64,000 nt of DNA from Clostridia bacterium (GCA_017509065.1 JAFWQM010000009.1:62001-126000), one strand, 5' to 3'. Counted from the stretch's first letter, positions 9,818-19,271 are shown. Notes: generated by a model from the letters alone, not told the origin. Program-made: numbers and translations.

Positions 9818-9915
9818 TCTGTCAATGCGTAATTCATAATGCGTAATTCATAATGCATAATTCGTAATTCTATCTGGATGAACAAAACGAATCGTTACGC
9901 ATTACGAATTAAGAA
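9818..9915. repeat. AATTACG / AATTCATAATGC short-repeat block between cysE and cysS
   Basis: The spacer consists largely of units such as GCGTAATTCATAATG and CATAATTCGTAATTC, followed by the inverted forms GCATTACGAATTAAG and AATTACGAATTC. The left and right halves can pair into one imperfect stem. No gene is visible. It is one of several seven-base-unit repeat blocks in this window. Confidence 0.8.
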
Positions 9916-10602
9916 TTACGAATTCTGTTTTTCCCTTCCCGGGCAGTCCTGCAAGGTACAGTGCTCGCAGTCATGCTGCCCTTCGGTTTCCAGTTCCAGC
10001 TGTTCCAGCTTGCCTTCGATGGCGCGGACTTTGTCCAGCATGGGGTCGGGCAGGTCGCCGTGGTTGAGGTCGATTTCGTTCTTTGTGGCGGGGCCTCGGA
10101 CGATACGGCCGGGGTTGCCCACCACGGTACAGTGGGCGGGCACGTCCTTGAGCACAATCGCCCCCGCGCCGATTTTCACATAGTCCCCGATGGTGATGGG
10201 GCCCAAGACCTTCGCGCCCGCGCCCACGGTGACGCCCTTGCCGATGGTGGGATGGCGCTTGCCGGTGTCCTTGCCGGTGCCGCCCAGGGTCGCGCCCTGG
10301 TAGATGGTCACGTCGTCGCCCACCTCGGCGGTCTCGCCGATCACCACGCCGGTGCCATGGTCGATGAACACGCCGCTGCCGATGGTGGCGCCGGGGTGGA
10401 TGTCGATGCCGGTGCGCCTGTAGGAATGAAAGTTGATGAGCCGGGCCAGGAAAAAGTGGCCCTTCAAATAGGCGCGGTGCGCCCGGCGGTGGCTGCGCAG
10501 GGCCTTGAATCCCGGATAACAGAAGAATACCTCGGCTTTGGAATGCACCGCCGGGTCGCGCTTGATCACAGCGTCAATATCGCGCTTTAAGGTTTCAAAC
10601 AA
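9916..10602 (-). CDS. cysE: Serine O-acetyltransferase
   Basis: A 228-residue enzyme making O-acetylserine from serine and acetyl-CoA, the first step of cysteine synthesis. Left-handed beta-helix hexapeptide repeats dominate residues 60-190 (IHPGATIGSGVFIDHG, VVIGETAEVGDDVTIYQGA). The N-terminal helical domain is short, as in EpsC/CysE of Gram-positives. The C-terminus carries a four-Cys tail (CEHC, CPGREK) that could bind a metal or be redox sensitive; this is not general in the family. The start is TTG at 10602 with AGGGGG nine bases upstream. cysS is on the same transcript, and a T-box-like leader precedes it. Confidence 0.93.
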   Translation of the reverse strand: MFETLKRDIDAVIKRDPAVHSKAEVFFCYPGFKALRSHRRAHRAYLKGHFFLARLINFHSYRRTGIDIHPGATIGSGVFIDHGTGVVIGETAEVGDDVTIYQGATLGGTGKDTGKRHPTIGKGVTVGAGAKVLGPITIGDYVKIGAGAIVLKDVPAHCTVVGNPGRIVRGPATKNEIDLNHGDLPDPMLDKVRAIEGKLEQLELETEGQHDCEHCTLQDCPGREKQNS

Positions 10603-10611
10603 TGATTTTTC

Positions 10612-10840
10612 CCCCTGACAAAAAACACACCGTTCCCATCAGAGAACGGCGCGCCGCAAAATCCACTCTTATGTCATGGCTTCGCCTTAACGCGGCGTGT
10701 ACGGCGGGGAATACTCTTGTTCTTGTTCCTCCCCGCGGCTCCCGGGCGCACTGTCCGCTTCGGACGCGGGCGCGCTTCCAGCCGATGACGCGCCTTCTCT
10801 TTCCGTCCTGCTCCGCGAACGTTTTTCCCGTTCTTCGCTC
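10612..10840 (-). promoter_or_regulatory. Probable T-box leader (tRNA-Cys) upstream of cysE-cysS
   Basis: The leader of about 240 nt ends in a terminator-like hairpin (GCCGTTC / GAACGGT, 10649-10630, then T6). Just upstream, at 10670-10655 on the minus strand, lies AAGAGTGGATTTTGCGG, resembling the T-box consensus (AGGGTGG-N-ACCGCG). The tRNA-contacting bases are TGGA; A in the last position would pair with U73, the discriminator of tRNA-Cys. A candidate Cys specifier TGC is at 10750-10748. cysE-cysS in B. subtilis is T-box controlled (established). The stem I fold is not obvious to me and the ACC part is altered, so the call is moderate. Confidence 0.5.
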
Positions 10841-10846
10841 TCTGCT

Positions 10847-10875
10847 ATTATATGCGTCCTGCTGGAAAAAGTCAA
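10847..10875 (-). promoter_or_regulatory. Promoter of the cysE-cysS operon
   Basis: On the minus strand TTGACT (10875-10870), 17-nt spacer, TATAAT (10852-10847). Transcription should begin near 10840 and run through the T-box-like leader. Confidence 0.82.
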
Positions 10876-10894
10876 TCCCCAAGTAACGAATCAG

Positions 10895-12139
10895 CTATTT
10901 CATATATTGCAGATATTTCTCCGCTTTTCTTCCCACCACGGCGTAAGCTTTGGGACCGGTGAGGATGCGCTGGGCGGCTTGCGCCACGTCGTCCATGGTG
11001 ACGGCTTCGATGGCGGCGATGGTTTCTTCCGGCGGAATGACCTTGTTCAAAAGAATCTGATTGTGACCCAGGGCGCTCATGCGGTTGTATGCGCTTTCCA
11101 GGCCCAGGATGAAGCTGCCCTTAAGCTGCGCCTTGCTCATGGTGAATTCTTTCTCCGACGCGCCGCTTTCCAGCAGTTTCCTGATTTCGATGTCGATCTG
11201 TTCCAGCACGGTTTTGGCGTGCTTGGGGCTGGTGGCGGCGTAGATGGTGAACTCCCCGCAGTGGGGATAACTGGACGGGCCGGAATAGACGGTGTAGGCC
11301 ATGCCTAAATCTTCGCGGATGCGCTGGAACAGGCGGGAACTCATGCCGCCGCCCAGGATATTGTTCAGCACGGCGGTGGGGTACACGTCGGAGCTGCCCA
11401 TTTCATGGCTGCGAAAGGAGACGCACAGATGCACCTGCTCCGTATCCTTTTCCCTCGCCAGCTTCCGGGGCTGGTCGATGGCTATGGCTTCAGGAAACTC
11501 TTCCCCTTCCGCGCCATCCCATCCGCCGAACTTTTCTTCGATCAGGTCTTTCGCCTGCTGAATCTCAACGTTTCCGGCCAACGCGACAACGGCGTTTTTC
11601 GGGCCGTAATGCCGCTGACGGAAGGCACGCAGGTCGTCGGGCGTGTACGCGGCCAGTTTTTCCGCCGGGCCCAAAATGGTCTGGCCCAGGGACTGGCTGC
11701 CGAACACCGCCTCCGCCAGCACGTCGTATACCACGTCCTCCGGGGTATCCTCCACCATGGCGATTTCCTCCAGCACCACGCCCCGCTCCTTGTCTGTTTC
11801 CACGGGATCAAGCGCCGGATTGCGCACGATGTCGGCCAGGATATCCGCTGCCACGGGCAGGTCCTCGTCGATCACCTTGGCGTAATAGTTGGTGCACAGC
11901 TTGCTGGTCGCGGCGTTCAGGTGCCCGCCGATGGCGTCCATTTCCTCGGCGATCTGGCGGGCGCTGCGTGTGATCGTGCCCTTGAACGCCATATGTTCCA
12001 TGAAATGGCTCAGGCCGTTTTCTGCCGGGGCTTCGAGCATGCTGCCCGCCTTTACCCACGCGCCGATGCTCACCGAGCGCAGATACGGCATGGGCTCCAC
12101 CAGTACGGTCAGACCGTTGTTCAACACAAATCTTTCCAC
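10895..12139 (-). CDS. M16 family zinc peptidase (YmxG/processing-protease type)
   Basis: A 414-residue metallopeptidase of the insulinase/pitrilysin clan. The inverted zinc motif HFMEH is at 45-49, and the third ligand Glu lies in VVLEEIAM near 124-125, so the active half is intact; the second M16 domain (about 190-400) supplies the substrate-binding arm. Length equals the YmxG/PqqL-like single-chain bacterial form. I set the start at GTG 12139, preceded by AAGGAG with a seven-base gap; the open frame extends upstream but without a binding site and through a hairpin. Function in bacteria is poorly defined (peptide turnover). Confidence 0.9.
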   Translation of the reverse strand: MERFVLNNGLTVLVEPMPYLRSVSIGAWVKAGSMLEAPAENGLSHFMEHMAFKGTITRSARQIAEEMDAIGGHLNAATSKLCTNYYAKVIDEDLPVAADILADIVRNPALDPVETDKERGVVLEEIAMVEDTPEDVVYDVLAEAVFGSQSLGQTILGPAEKLAAYTPDDLRAFRQRHYGPKNAVVALAGNVEIQQAKDLIEEKFGGWDGAEGEEFPEAIAIDQPRKLAREKDTEQVHLCVSFRSHEMGSSDVYPTAVLNNILGGGMSSRLFQRIREDLGMAYTVYSGPSSYPHCGEFTIYAATSPKHAKTVLEQIDIEIRKLLESGASEKEFTMSKAQLKGSFILGLESAYNRMSALGHNQILLNKVIPPEETIAAIEAVTMDDVAQAAQRILTGPKAYAVVGRKAEKYLQYMK

Positions 12140-12170
12140 AGGAGAACTCCTTGATGAAAATAAGGGGGAA

Positions 12171-12200
12171 ACTGTATTAGCTTCCCCCTTTGATTGATCA
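12171..12200. terminator. Bidirectional hairpin before the M16 gene
   Basis: AAGGGGGAA pairs with TTCCCCCTT around ACTGTATTAGC. On the minus strand it is followed by ATTTTC, so it probably ends the upstream surface operon, although it also lies just ahead of the M16 ribosome binding site and could attenuate it. Confidence 0.6.
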
Positions 12201-12309
12201 GTTATGTTTGGAAATAGTTCTGACACCCATCTTCGTTGATCGCTTTCCTGGAAGGGGGTGACGGGGAATCTTCCTTGTCCGGCGGAAACCCGATCTGTCC
12301 TATGCAGCG

Positions 12310-13395
12310 TCAGTCTTCGTCTTCCCTGAACAGGAAATCTCTGATAGCGGCGGAATTGGCTTCCTTATCCACGAGATGCCCCTTCGCTCCCGCGATGATA
12401 TCATATTCATTTTTCGCTTCGAGCGGCAGGATCATATATTCCAGGGAATCAAAGATGTTCACTCCCTGGCGGGAAGCCTGGAACGCCCCCCGCGCCAGGG
12501 CTGTGGCGATGGAACGGATCGCGTCTTCCGGCATGTTATTGAAAGATTTCTGGAAAATCGGGGCGATCTGCTGACGGATAAACTCATAATCGCTGTCCGT
12601 CATATCGTCCAGATTGATCGCCCGGCGGCCGCTCAGTTCATCTGGGCAGGCGATATCATTCGTATAGAACGCAACCTTCTTTGCGATGACCGTACCGCAG
12701 CTGTTAAAGAAATTGGAAATTACTTTCGCTTCCCGTTCGCAGCAGTTGTAAACCGAATCATACTGAAGCCAGCCGAAGCCTACGGCCTGGAGCCCGTTCA
12801 GATGCGTGCCCGGGCCAAAGTCAGTGAGGTAATAATCCTGCGCCAGCGAATCCACAATCGCCTGGGTCAGGAAACCGGCGTCAATCTTTGCCAGCAGCTG
12901 ATTCTTTTTGGAAGCCACCATGCCATTGAGCGCGTTGCGTTCCGCGCGGGAAATATCTATATCGACGCCGCCGTAATCGTCGATCAGTTCAGCCAGGTTC
13001 AGGTAATTCAGGGACAGATAGTATTCGATGTTGGTGCCAAAGTTCTGGTTGAACACCTTCATCGATTCTTCCGGTCCGTTATTGCGGTAAGGCATATCCA
13101 GCTTTTGAGGGACATCGTACCCCTCGTAATCCACGAAGGTATCCCAAGTGAACATCAGCAGCCGGATCTTGCCTTCCTCCGGATTCATGGAAACCACCAT
13201 CAGGGTGTTGCCCGCGTTGCCCTTGTCGTTATTCATGCCTTCGTTGCAGATCAGCAGGAAGTCCACCCAGCCCCTGGGAGTCTGGGCGGTTCCCGCCGCG
13301 GCAGACGCAGGCAGGAGGCAAAGAACAAGCGCCAAAGCAGTCAGTGCAGTCAGGAAACGCCTGGAAAGCGTTTTTTGCCGGATCAATTCTTTCAT
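12310..13395 (-). CDS. LytR-CpsA-Psr (LCP) family glycopolymer ligase
   Basis: A 361-residue secreted LCP-like protein. Residues 14-34 form a signal sequence or N-terminal anchor, followed by the LCP core: FLLICNEG, TLMVVSMNPEEGKIRLLMFTWDT, and YYLSLNYLNLAELIDDYGGVDIDI, the family's strand-helix pattern. LCP enzymes move wall teichoic acid or capsule chains from lipid carrier onto peptidoglycan outside the membrane. The usual Arg-rich pyrophosphate-binding residues are only partly visible (LDMPYRN), so activity on lipid-linked substrate is an inference. It starts 14 nt after the giant repeat protein with AGGAG upstream, in the same operon as a BY-kinase. Confidence 0.82.
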   Translation of the reverse strand: MKELIRQKTLSRRFLTALTALALVLCLLPASAAAGTAQTPRGWVDFLLICNEGMNNDKGNAGNTLMVVSMNPEEGKIRLLMFTWDTFVDYEGYDVPQKLDMPYRNNGPEESMKVFNQNFGTNIEYYLSLNYLNLAELIDDYGGVDIDISRAERNALNGMVASKKNQLLAKIDAGFLTQAIVDSLAQDYYLTDFGPGTHLNGLQAVGFGWLQYDSVYNCCEREAKVISNFFNSCGTVIAKKVAFYTNDIACPDELSGRRAINLDDMTDSDYEFIRQQIAPIFQKSFNNMPEDAIRSIATALARGAFQASRQGVNIFDSLEYMILPLEAKNEYDIIAGAKGHLVDKEANSAAIRDFLFREDED

Positions 13396-13409
13396 GCTCG
13401 CGTTCTCCT

Positions 13410-16400
13410 TTACTGATTGTCCGTCGTCACAGGCTGGCGGTTCATGTCGTATCGGCTGTTGATGACCAGTTCGCCGTCCGTCGTGTAATAGCCGTTCCAG
13501 CCAGCCACACCGTCGATGTTGTTGGTCAGCTTGTTTAAGCGATCCAGATACCTTTCGGAGATCAGCCTCCCATCGCTGTCAAAGCCGCGTTCCACGCTGG
13601 CATAACCCGCCGCGCAATTCACCGGGACATGGTAACTGTCGTAGTAAGCTTCCCAGGTCAGGTTTCCGTTTTCATCCTGTTCGTATTCCAGAATGGCATA
13701 ACCGTCCGACGTAGTCAGCGGATCTCCGTTTTCGTTGAGGAAGGTTACTTCGTGGATCCTGGTAACGGGATAGTAAATGGTGCTGATGCCCCACGCTCCG
13801 TTTTTAGCGCTGCAGAAATCGCCGTTCTGACCCAAATAGTAGCAGAAGTACTTTTCAACCTTGCTGGAATTGCTCAGATCGTAATCGTACAGCTTGGCCG
13901 CGTAACCGTCCTCGGTTATCACCGGATTTCCGTTTTCATCCAGCCAGGTTTCTTTCTCCAGCATGGCAAAGGCCGAATAATCCTTGCGCACGCCGTACAC
14001 GCCGTCCACAGCGACGGGTTTTCCGTCCGCGTCGCAGTACAGTTCCAGCGAAACCTGGCCGCGGCTGGTGTATTCCCTGATCACCGTGCTGCATCCTTCG
14101 GGGCCGATGGCCGCGTTGTCCTGTTCGTCAAAGTAACGGATGACAATGGGATGGTTGTAGCGGTCGAATGTCTGGAGGGAGTAAATGCGGGCGTCCTCCG
14201 GCAGCGTTTCGTCAATGATCCGCATCACGCAGGTTTGGTCGTCCTCGTTTTCAGAAACCAGGATTCGCCTGCTGAAACTGCCCACAGCCATGGGTTCACG
14301 GTTGCTGTCAAGATAATACTCCTCAGCCACAAGTCCGTTTTCCGCATAGGAAATGTAGTGGGCGGCAAAGCCTTCACGGCTGGGAGCGAAGTGGTCAAAT
14401 TCGTCGTAGTATTCTTCACTCACGAGACGGCCTTGGTCATCATAATCCATCAGCGCGAAAGCGTACAGCGATCCTTCCGGCACCACGCCAAGGGCGTCGG
14501 CGCTAAGGTATCTTTCCGAGGTGAGATTGCCAAGGCTGTCATACGTATACTCTGCCATGGCGTAGTTCATGGTCGTGTCTGTCAGGTTGTCATCGGTATC
14601 GTAGTACGCTTCCTCCGTCACATTGCCAAGATCGTTGTAAGCGGTGGTTTTCTTGGCGTACCTGAGGCGGTTCGCGGTGAGATTGCCGGCGCGGTCATAA
14701 TAGCTGACGGACGTTTCCCGCCCAGCCAGATCATAGGTGTAGCGGATCTCCGCGTAGTCGCTGGCGTAGGCTGCGGGATTGCCGGCCGTGTCAAAATACT
14801 TGACGGAGAGGACGCGGCCATCCGGATCCACGGTTCGCGTCAGGAACGAATAACGGCCGGAAGTGTGGATCGCAGGCTGTCCCTGGGCGTTCAGCAGCCT
14901 TTCCTCGATGCAGTTGTTCCGCGCGTCATACTTGTAAAGGATCTCGCAGTAACCGTATTGGCACCAGGTGAGCCCGCCCTTTGTATTGTAGTAGGATTGA
15001 CGGATTTTATTGTCGCTGTTGTCATAGACATAGCCGATGGCGCTGTAGCCGCTGCTCAAGGTTATAGGCTGACCTTCCGTATCCAGATACTGCCGTTTTA
15101 CCAGGCGCTGGCGCTCATCCCAAGTGTTGCGGATCGAAGCGTAACCGCCGGCGCAGTTCACTGGAGAATCCTCGCTGTCCAGGTAGGTTTCCGTCAGGAC
15201 ATCGCCGTGCTTGTCCACAGTGCGCAGGATAGCGGAATACCCGGCGCTGATATAGGTGCGTTCATACTTTTCGTCCAGATAGACGATGCTCTTCAGATAC
15301 TGGTTTTCGTCGTACAGGTACTGTACGGCGGCGTAACCATCCTTGAACAGCGTGGGCTGCCCGAACGTATCCACGTAGGTTGTGCGCCACACCTTGCCCT
15401 GGTCGCTGTATTCGTAGCGGATTCCGGAATAGCCGGAGGAGATCATGACATTCAGGCCGCTGGCGCTCAGGTAATCTTCGCTGATCTTGCGGTCCTGCGC
15501 GTCATAGGCGTAAGTGATGGTAGCGTAACCGAACTGCGTTTCCACCGCCTGCATGCCAGCATCCAGGTTTTCCACCCTGGTCAGGTTGCCGCGGGCGTCG
15601 TAGTGCCGGCGGAAAGCCACTGCACGATTCGTCAGCGACGCGATGCGCTCATTTTCGTCCAGATACTGTTCCAGGATCACGTGGTTATACTGATCGTATT
15701 CGCGCTGCCATACGCTGAAGCCTTCCGGCAGGCGGACCAGGTTGTCCTTTTCGTCCAGATAGCGGATCTGCAGGGTGTTCCCGGCATTGTCATATACCCG
15801 GACGATGGCGGAATAGCCATGGCGCACCATGACGCGCGCCATTTGTTCATCCAGGTAGCTTTCCTTCGTCAGGCGTCCCCGTGCGTCGTATTCGTATCTG
15901 GCGGCGGCGTAACCGTCTTCGGTCATTACGATATCTTCATTGAAATACCAGACGGAACGGACGCAGTTGCCCGCGGCGTCGTATTCGTGAGTGATGCGGT
16001 TATAGCCTTCCGGCATGATGGTGGGCTCGCCTTCAAAGAAGTACCAGGCTTCCTCCGTGCACAGGCCGTTGGCGTCGCGCTCGTAAGCCTTAAAGCTGTA
16101 CCGGCCGGACTGCAGGATATACTTGCCGTCTTCTCCGAAATAGGCCTCGCTGATCAGGAAGCCCGCGGGGCTCCATGTCTGCACTTTGCGGGCGTAGCCC
16201 GAGGACTGTACGATCAGATTTCCCTTGCCGTCCGAATACTCTTCGGTGAGCAGATGGCCGGCGTCGTCGTAGGTGCAGGTTTTGAGAGCATAGCCCTTGG
16301 AAGAAACCGTCGGCTTTCCGTCCAGACCGAAATACGCTTCTTTCAGGATATCGCCGCGGCCGTCATAAACGTATTCCACAGCGGCGTAATCTCCCAGGAG

Positions 16401-19268
16401 CATATAAGGCGCGCCGGTTTCATCGAAATACCGCTCGCTGATCAGCCGGTCTTCAATGTCATATTCACGCTTGATTTCCGCGGCGCCGACGTTGATATTG
16501 GTGATCTGGCCATCCTTTCCGTAATGAACCTCGCGGATCAGATTGCCACGGGCGTCATATTCGCGGATGAAAGAAGCATACCCATCCGGGCATTCCGCCG
16601 GTTCACCGTTCTCATCCCGGTAGGATTCGGATAGCATGCGCCCTTCGTCGTTCCAGGTAAAGACAGCCTGATGATAGCCGTCCGGGATTGCGACCGGCTG
16701 CCCGTCCGCGCCGAAATAGCTTTCGCTCAGAACGTTGCCGGCATGGTCGTAAACCGTTTCCTTGCTGGCGAAACCGAAAGCGGTGTCCGCAGGCTGACGG
16801 TCCGCGCCCAGGTAAGTCAGGGTTTCTTTCCAGTTTTCGTCGTCATAAGCCGTACTGATCACCGCGTATTTATCGCGGTTTTCGATCAGGCTGCCGTCCG
16901 CGGCGTAATACGCTTCCTCCAGCACTCTGCCGTGGGCGTCGATCTTCCTTTCAAACCAGGCATAGCCGGCGGACGGCGGAGCGACGGGCTTTCCGGCGTC
17001 GTCGTAATACGCGCGCCGCAGCAGGTTTCCGGTTTCGTCGTATTGCAGTTCATAGGAAGCATAGCCGGACGAAAGCAGCACCGGGGTACCATCGGTATCC
17101 AGGTATTCCACTTTGGTAGCGACACCCAGCAGCGGGTCGTATGTGAAGCGTCTGGCGGAATATCCTCCGCTGACCAGAACCGGGTTCAGGTCGGTGCCGA
17201 AATTTGCTTCGTAAAGGACATGGTGCTGCTGGTCATATTCCCGAATGATCCTGGCCTTGCCCGACACAAGAGCAGGCGCGTCTTCCGCGTTGAAATAATT
17301 CGTGACAGTGATATTGCCGTGTTCGTCGTATTCATAAGTGACGGAGGCGTAACCCGCTGCCTGCGTCAGCGCGGAGCCATCGGCGCCATAGTACTTTTCA
17401 CCCGTGTGATGGCTGGAATAGTCATAGGTATGCACCTGAACCGCGCCCTGGCCGCCCGTGGCGATCAGCTGGCCATCGGTGCCGAAGGTGGCCTGCCAGA
17501 GCAGACTGCCGTCCCGGTTGTACTCGCGCAGCAAGGTCGCGACGCCCTGGCGGTCTCCGGAGGGATTGCCGTCTTTGCCGAAGTAACGAATGGACGTTTG
17601 CAGCAAATCCCCGTTGTAGCTGTAAACCACCCGATGGACGCCCTGGATCACGTTGGTGTCTTTCTCACCGTCGGCGTTAAGGAAGGCTTCTTCGAGCAGC
17701 AGGTTCTGCTTCGGGCCGCCGTATACCATGCTCCGCGCGTAGGCGCCGTTGGTGGACTCGCAGGGATTGCCGTTCTTGTCGAAATAAGCCTCGTAAACGG
17801 CGGGTTCTTTGGGGTTGGAGCCCTTATACTGATAAGTAATGGAAGCAAGCTGCGTTTCGTCGTTCCGCACCGGCGTCCATTGATCGTCCATGTAGACTGT
17901 ACGGATCACCTGATTATATGCGTTGTATTCATTTACCCGGCCCGCGTAACCAGCCTTGATGCAGATAAGTTCCATATCCGTGCCGAAAAACCGTTCCCGC
18001 TCTACCGCCGTCGGGTCAATGATCCACTGAGCGTAAGCGCTCTTATCGGTGCCCCGGCCGGGGCGGAACAAATAGTCATGGCGTGCAAACCCGCCGTTGC
18101 ACATGGTATATTCGTCAAGGATATCGTAATACGTGATGCGATAATCGAAATCCTTGCCGTCGTATTCCATTTCTTCCATTGAATAACCGTTGGTGATCAT
18201 GGTACGGTTTCCGTCTGCGCCGAAATAGCGGATAAAATGAATCCTGTCTGTGGCTTCATAGTACGCATAGGTTATTTTGGCGTACCCGTTGATCATCTTG
18301 ATCAGCTGGCCTTCTTTGCCCAGATAATCAGTTTCCACCACGCGGTTCAGGTCATCATAAATATGTACCAGAGAAGCATAACCCTTGTCCGAGATGATCG
18401 GCTCGTTTTCCGTGCCGAAATAATCAACCCGCGTCAGGTTATTCCGCTCGTCATAGGTGTTGACCATGTAATGCCAATGACCCGCGCCCAAAGACTTTGC
18501 GCCGTCCAGAGCGAACACTTCCTCAGACACAAGGAGCCAGTTCTTAGCGGCTCCATTCCCCTGCGCTGAGGAACCCGCCTTTGAATCCTTGGCATTCTTT
18601 TCAGCCCCTGCGTTCGACAGTTTTCCGGTGTCTGCCTTATAAACATAAACGACTGTGGCTCCGCCTTCCGTGCCAAGGAGGGGAGAGCCATCTGCATCCA
18701 GATACCGTTGGGTGACGGTTTTTATGCCCGCTTCAAGGTTCACGGCAACGTCGTACAGGATCTGGGCATATCCGCCGGTAGGCCGTGTCAGCGCGCCGGA
18801 CGCGTCAAAATATTCGCTGGAAAGGATCTGGTCATCCTGCCATGCGTCCCGGCGATAGCTGTAGCTTCCGGGGATCTGCGCTCTGCTGCCGTCCGGAGCG
18901 TAGCGGTCTTCCGTCAGCAGATGGCTTTTCCCGCCGGTATGCCGTCCGTAAGTATACTCCGCCCGGGCGTATCCGCCGTCCGCGGCGACAGGCTCGCCGT
19001 TCAGGCCGAAATACGCTTCGGAAAGCAGGTTGCCGTACTGATCCCAGGTATACCTGGCTTTAGCAAACCCCCGGCTGTTCAGGGCAGGCTCACCGTTCAG
19101 GCTGTGAGCAGTCTCGCTGACCAGGTTGCCCTGCGCATCCCAAACGCAGTCTGTCTCCGTGAATTCGGGGATAGACAGCTCCTGTTTGCTTTGGGCGCTC
19201 GCGGCGTTGGTTGCGATTGCCAGAATGAAGACGATGAGCAACCCCATGAAAATGATCTTCTGCTTCAC
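13410..19268 (-). CDS. Giant secreted protein of about 56 tandem 32-residue repeats
   Basis: A 1952-residue protein with a signal peptide (1-25, ends ASA) and almost nothing else but tandem units of about 32 residues. The consensus is roughly D-x2-G-N-x-L-x-E-x-Y-[FL]-D-x-[DE]-G-x-P, about five variable residues, then GYA and four to six residues ending in Tyr. I count about 56 units running to the C-terminus, with few longer inserts (one near 215-235). The pattern recalls YD/RHS and MORN-like strand-turn-strand repeats but the period is longer. No LPXTG, SLH or catalytic domain is visible. The GTG start overlaps the operon closely: AAGGAG lies in the last codons of the kinase gene. Function unknown; a cell-surface fibre or glycan-binding protein is plausible. 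Confidence 0.85.
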   Translation of the reverse strand: MKQKIIFMGLLIVFILAIATNAASAQSKQELSIPEFTETDCVWDAQGNLVSETAHSLNGEPALNSRGFAKARYTWDQYGNLLSEAYFGLNGEPVAADGGYARAEYTYGRHTGGKSHLLTEDRYAPDGSRAQIPGSYSYRRDAWQDDQILSSEYFDASGALTRPTGGYAQILYDVAVNLEAGIKTVTQRYLDADGSPLLGTEGGATVVYVYKADTGKLSNAGAEKNAKDSKAGSSAQGNGAAKNWLLVSEEVFALDGAKSLGAGHWHYMVNTYDERNNLTRVDYFGTENEPIISDKGYASLVHIYDDLNRVVETDYLGKEGQLIKMINGYAKITYAYYEATDRIHFIRYFGADGNRTMITNGYSMEEMEYDGKDFDYRITYYDILDEYTMCNGGFARHDYLFRPGRGTDKSAYAQWIIDPTAVERERFFGTDMELICIKAGYAGRVNEYNAYNQVIRTVYMDDQWTPVRNDETQLASITYQYKGSNPKEPAVYEAYFDKNGNPCESTNGAYARSMVYGGPKQNLLLEEAFLNADGEKDTNVIQGVHRVVYSYNGDLLQTSIRYFGKDGNPSGDRQGVATLLREYNRDGSLLWQATFGTDGQLIATGGQGAVQVHTYDYSSHHTGEKYYGADGSALTQAAGYASVTYEYDEHGNITVTNYFNAEDAPALVSGKARIIREYDQQHHVLYEANFGTDLNPVLVSGGYSARRFTYDPLLGVATKVEYLDTDGTPVLLSSGYASYELQYDETGNLLRRAYYDDAGKPVAPPSAGYAWFERKIDAHGRVLEEAYYAADGSLIENRDKYAVISTAYDDENWKETLTYLGADRQPADTAFGFASKETVYDHAGNVLSESYFGADGQPVAIPDGYHQAVFTWNDEGRMLSESYRDENGEPAECPDGYASFIREYDARGNLIREVHYGKDGQITNINVGAAEIKREYDIEDRLISERYFDETGAPYMLLGDYAAVEYVYDGRGDILKEAYFGLDGKPTVSSKGYALKTCTYDDAGHLLTEEYSDGKGNLIVQSSGYARKVQTWSPAGFLISEAYFGEDGKYILQSGRYSFKAYERDANGLCTEEAWYFFEGEPTIMPEGYNRITHEYDAAGNCVRSVWYFNEDIVMTEDGYAAARYEYDARGRLTKESYLDEQMARVMVRHGYSAIVRVYDNAGNTLQIRYLDEKDNLVRLPEGFSVWQREYDQYNHVILEQYLDENERIASLTNRAVAFRRHYDARGNLTRVENLDAGMQAVETQFGYATITYAYDAQDRKISEDYLSASGLNVMISSGYSGIRYEYSDQGKVWRTTYVDTFGQPTLFKDGYAAVQYLYDENQYLKSIVYLDEKYERTYISAGYSAILRTVDKHGDVLTETYLDSEDSPVNCAGGYASIRNTWDERQRLVKRQYLDTEGQPITLSSGYSAIGYVYDNSDNKIRQSYYNTKGGLTWCQYGYCEILYKYDARNNCIEERLLNAQGQPAIHTSGRYSFLTRTVDPDGRVLSVKYFDTAGNPAAYASDYAEIRYTYDLAGRETSVSYYDRAGNLTANRLRYAKKTTAYNDLGNVTEEAYYDTDDNLTDTTMNYAMAEYTYDSLGNLTSERYLSADALGVVPEGSLYAFALMDYDDQGRLVSEEYYDEFDHFAPSREGFAAHYISYAENGLVAEEYYLDSNREPMAVGSFSRRILVSENEDDQTCVMRIIDETLPEDARIYSLQTFDRYNHPIVIRYFDEQDNAAIGPEGCSTVIREYTSRGQVSLELYCDADGKPVAVDGVYGVRKDYSAFAMLEKETWLDENGNPVITEDGYAAKLYDYDLSNSSKVEKYFCYYLGQNGDFCSAKNGAWGISTIYYPVTRIHEVTFLNENGDPLTTSDGYAILEYEQDENGNLTWEAYYDSYHVPVNCAAGYASVERGFDSDGRLISERYLDRLNKLTNNIDGVAGWNGYYTTDGELVINSRYDMNRQPVTTDNQ

Positions 19269-19271
19269 GGT

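Noticed and set aside
8870..9832. 320-codon frame opposite cysS
   Set aside because: Antisense to a clear cysteinyl-tRNA synthetase; no domain.
10595..10886. Frames of 94-95 codons on both strands upstream of cysE
   Set aside because: The region holds the promoter, T-box-like leader and terminator; the frames have no ribosome binding site or recognisable sequence.
13629..16634. 1001-codon open frame on the plus strand, and another at 16671-18182
   Set aside because: Both are antisense to the giant repeat protein. Their length follows from the periodic GC-rich codons of the repeats; they have no signal, domain or ribosome binding site, whereas the minus-strand protein has all three.
13410..19268. 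CRISPR-like or tandem DNA repeat array
   Set aside because: The periodicity is at protein level (about 96 nt per unit) and DNA units are strongly diverged; there are no identical repeats with unique spacers.
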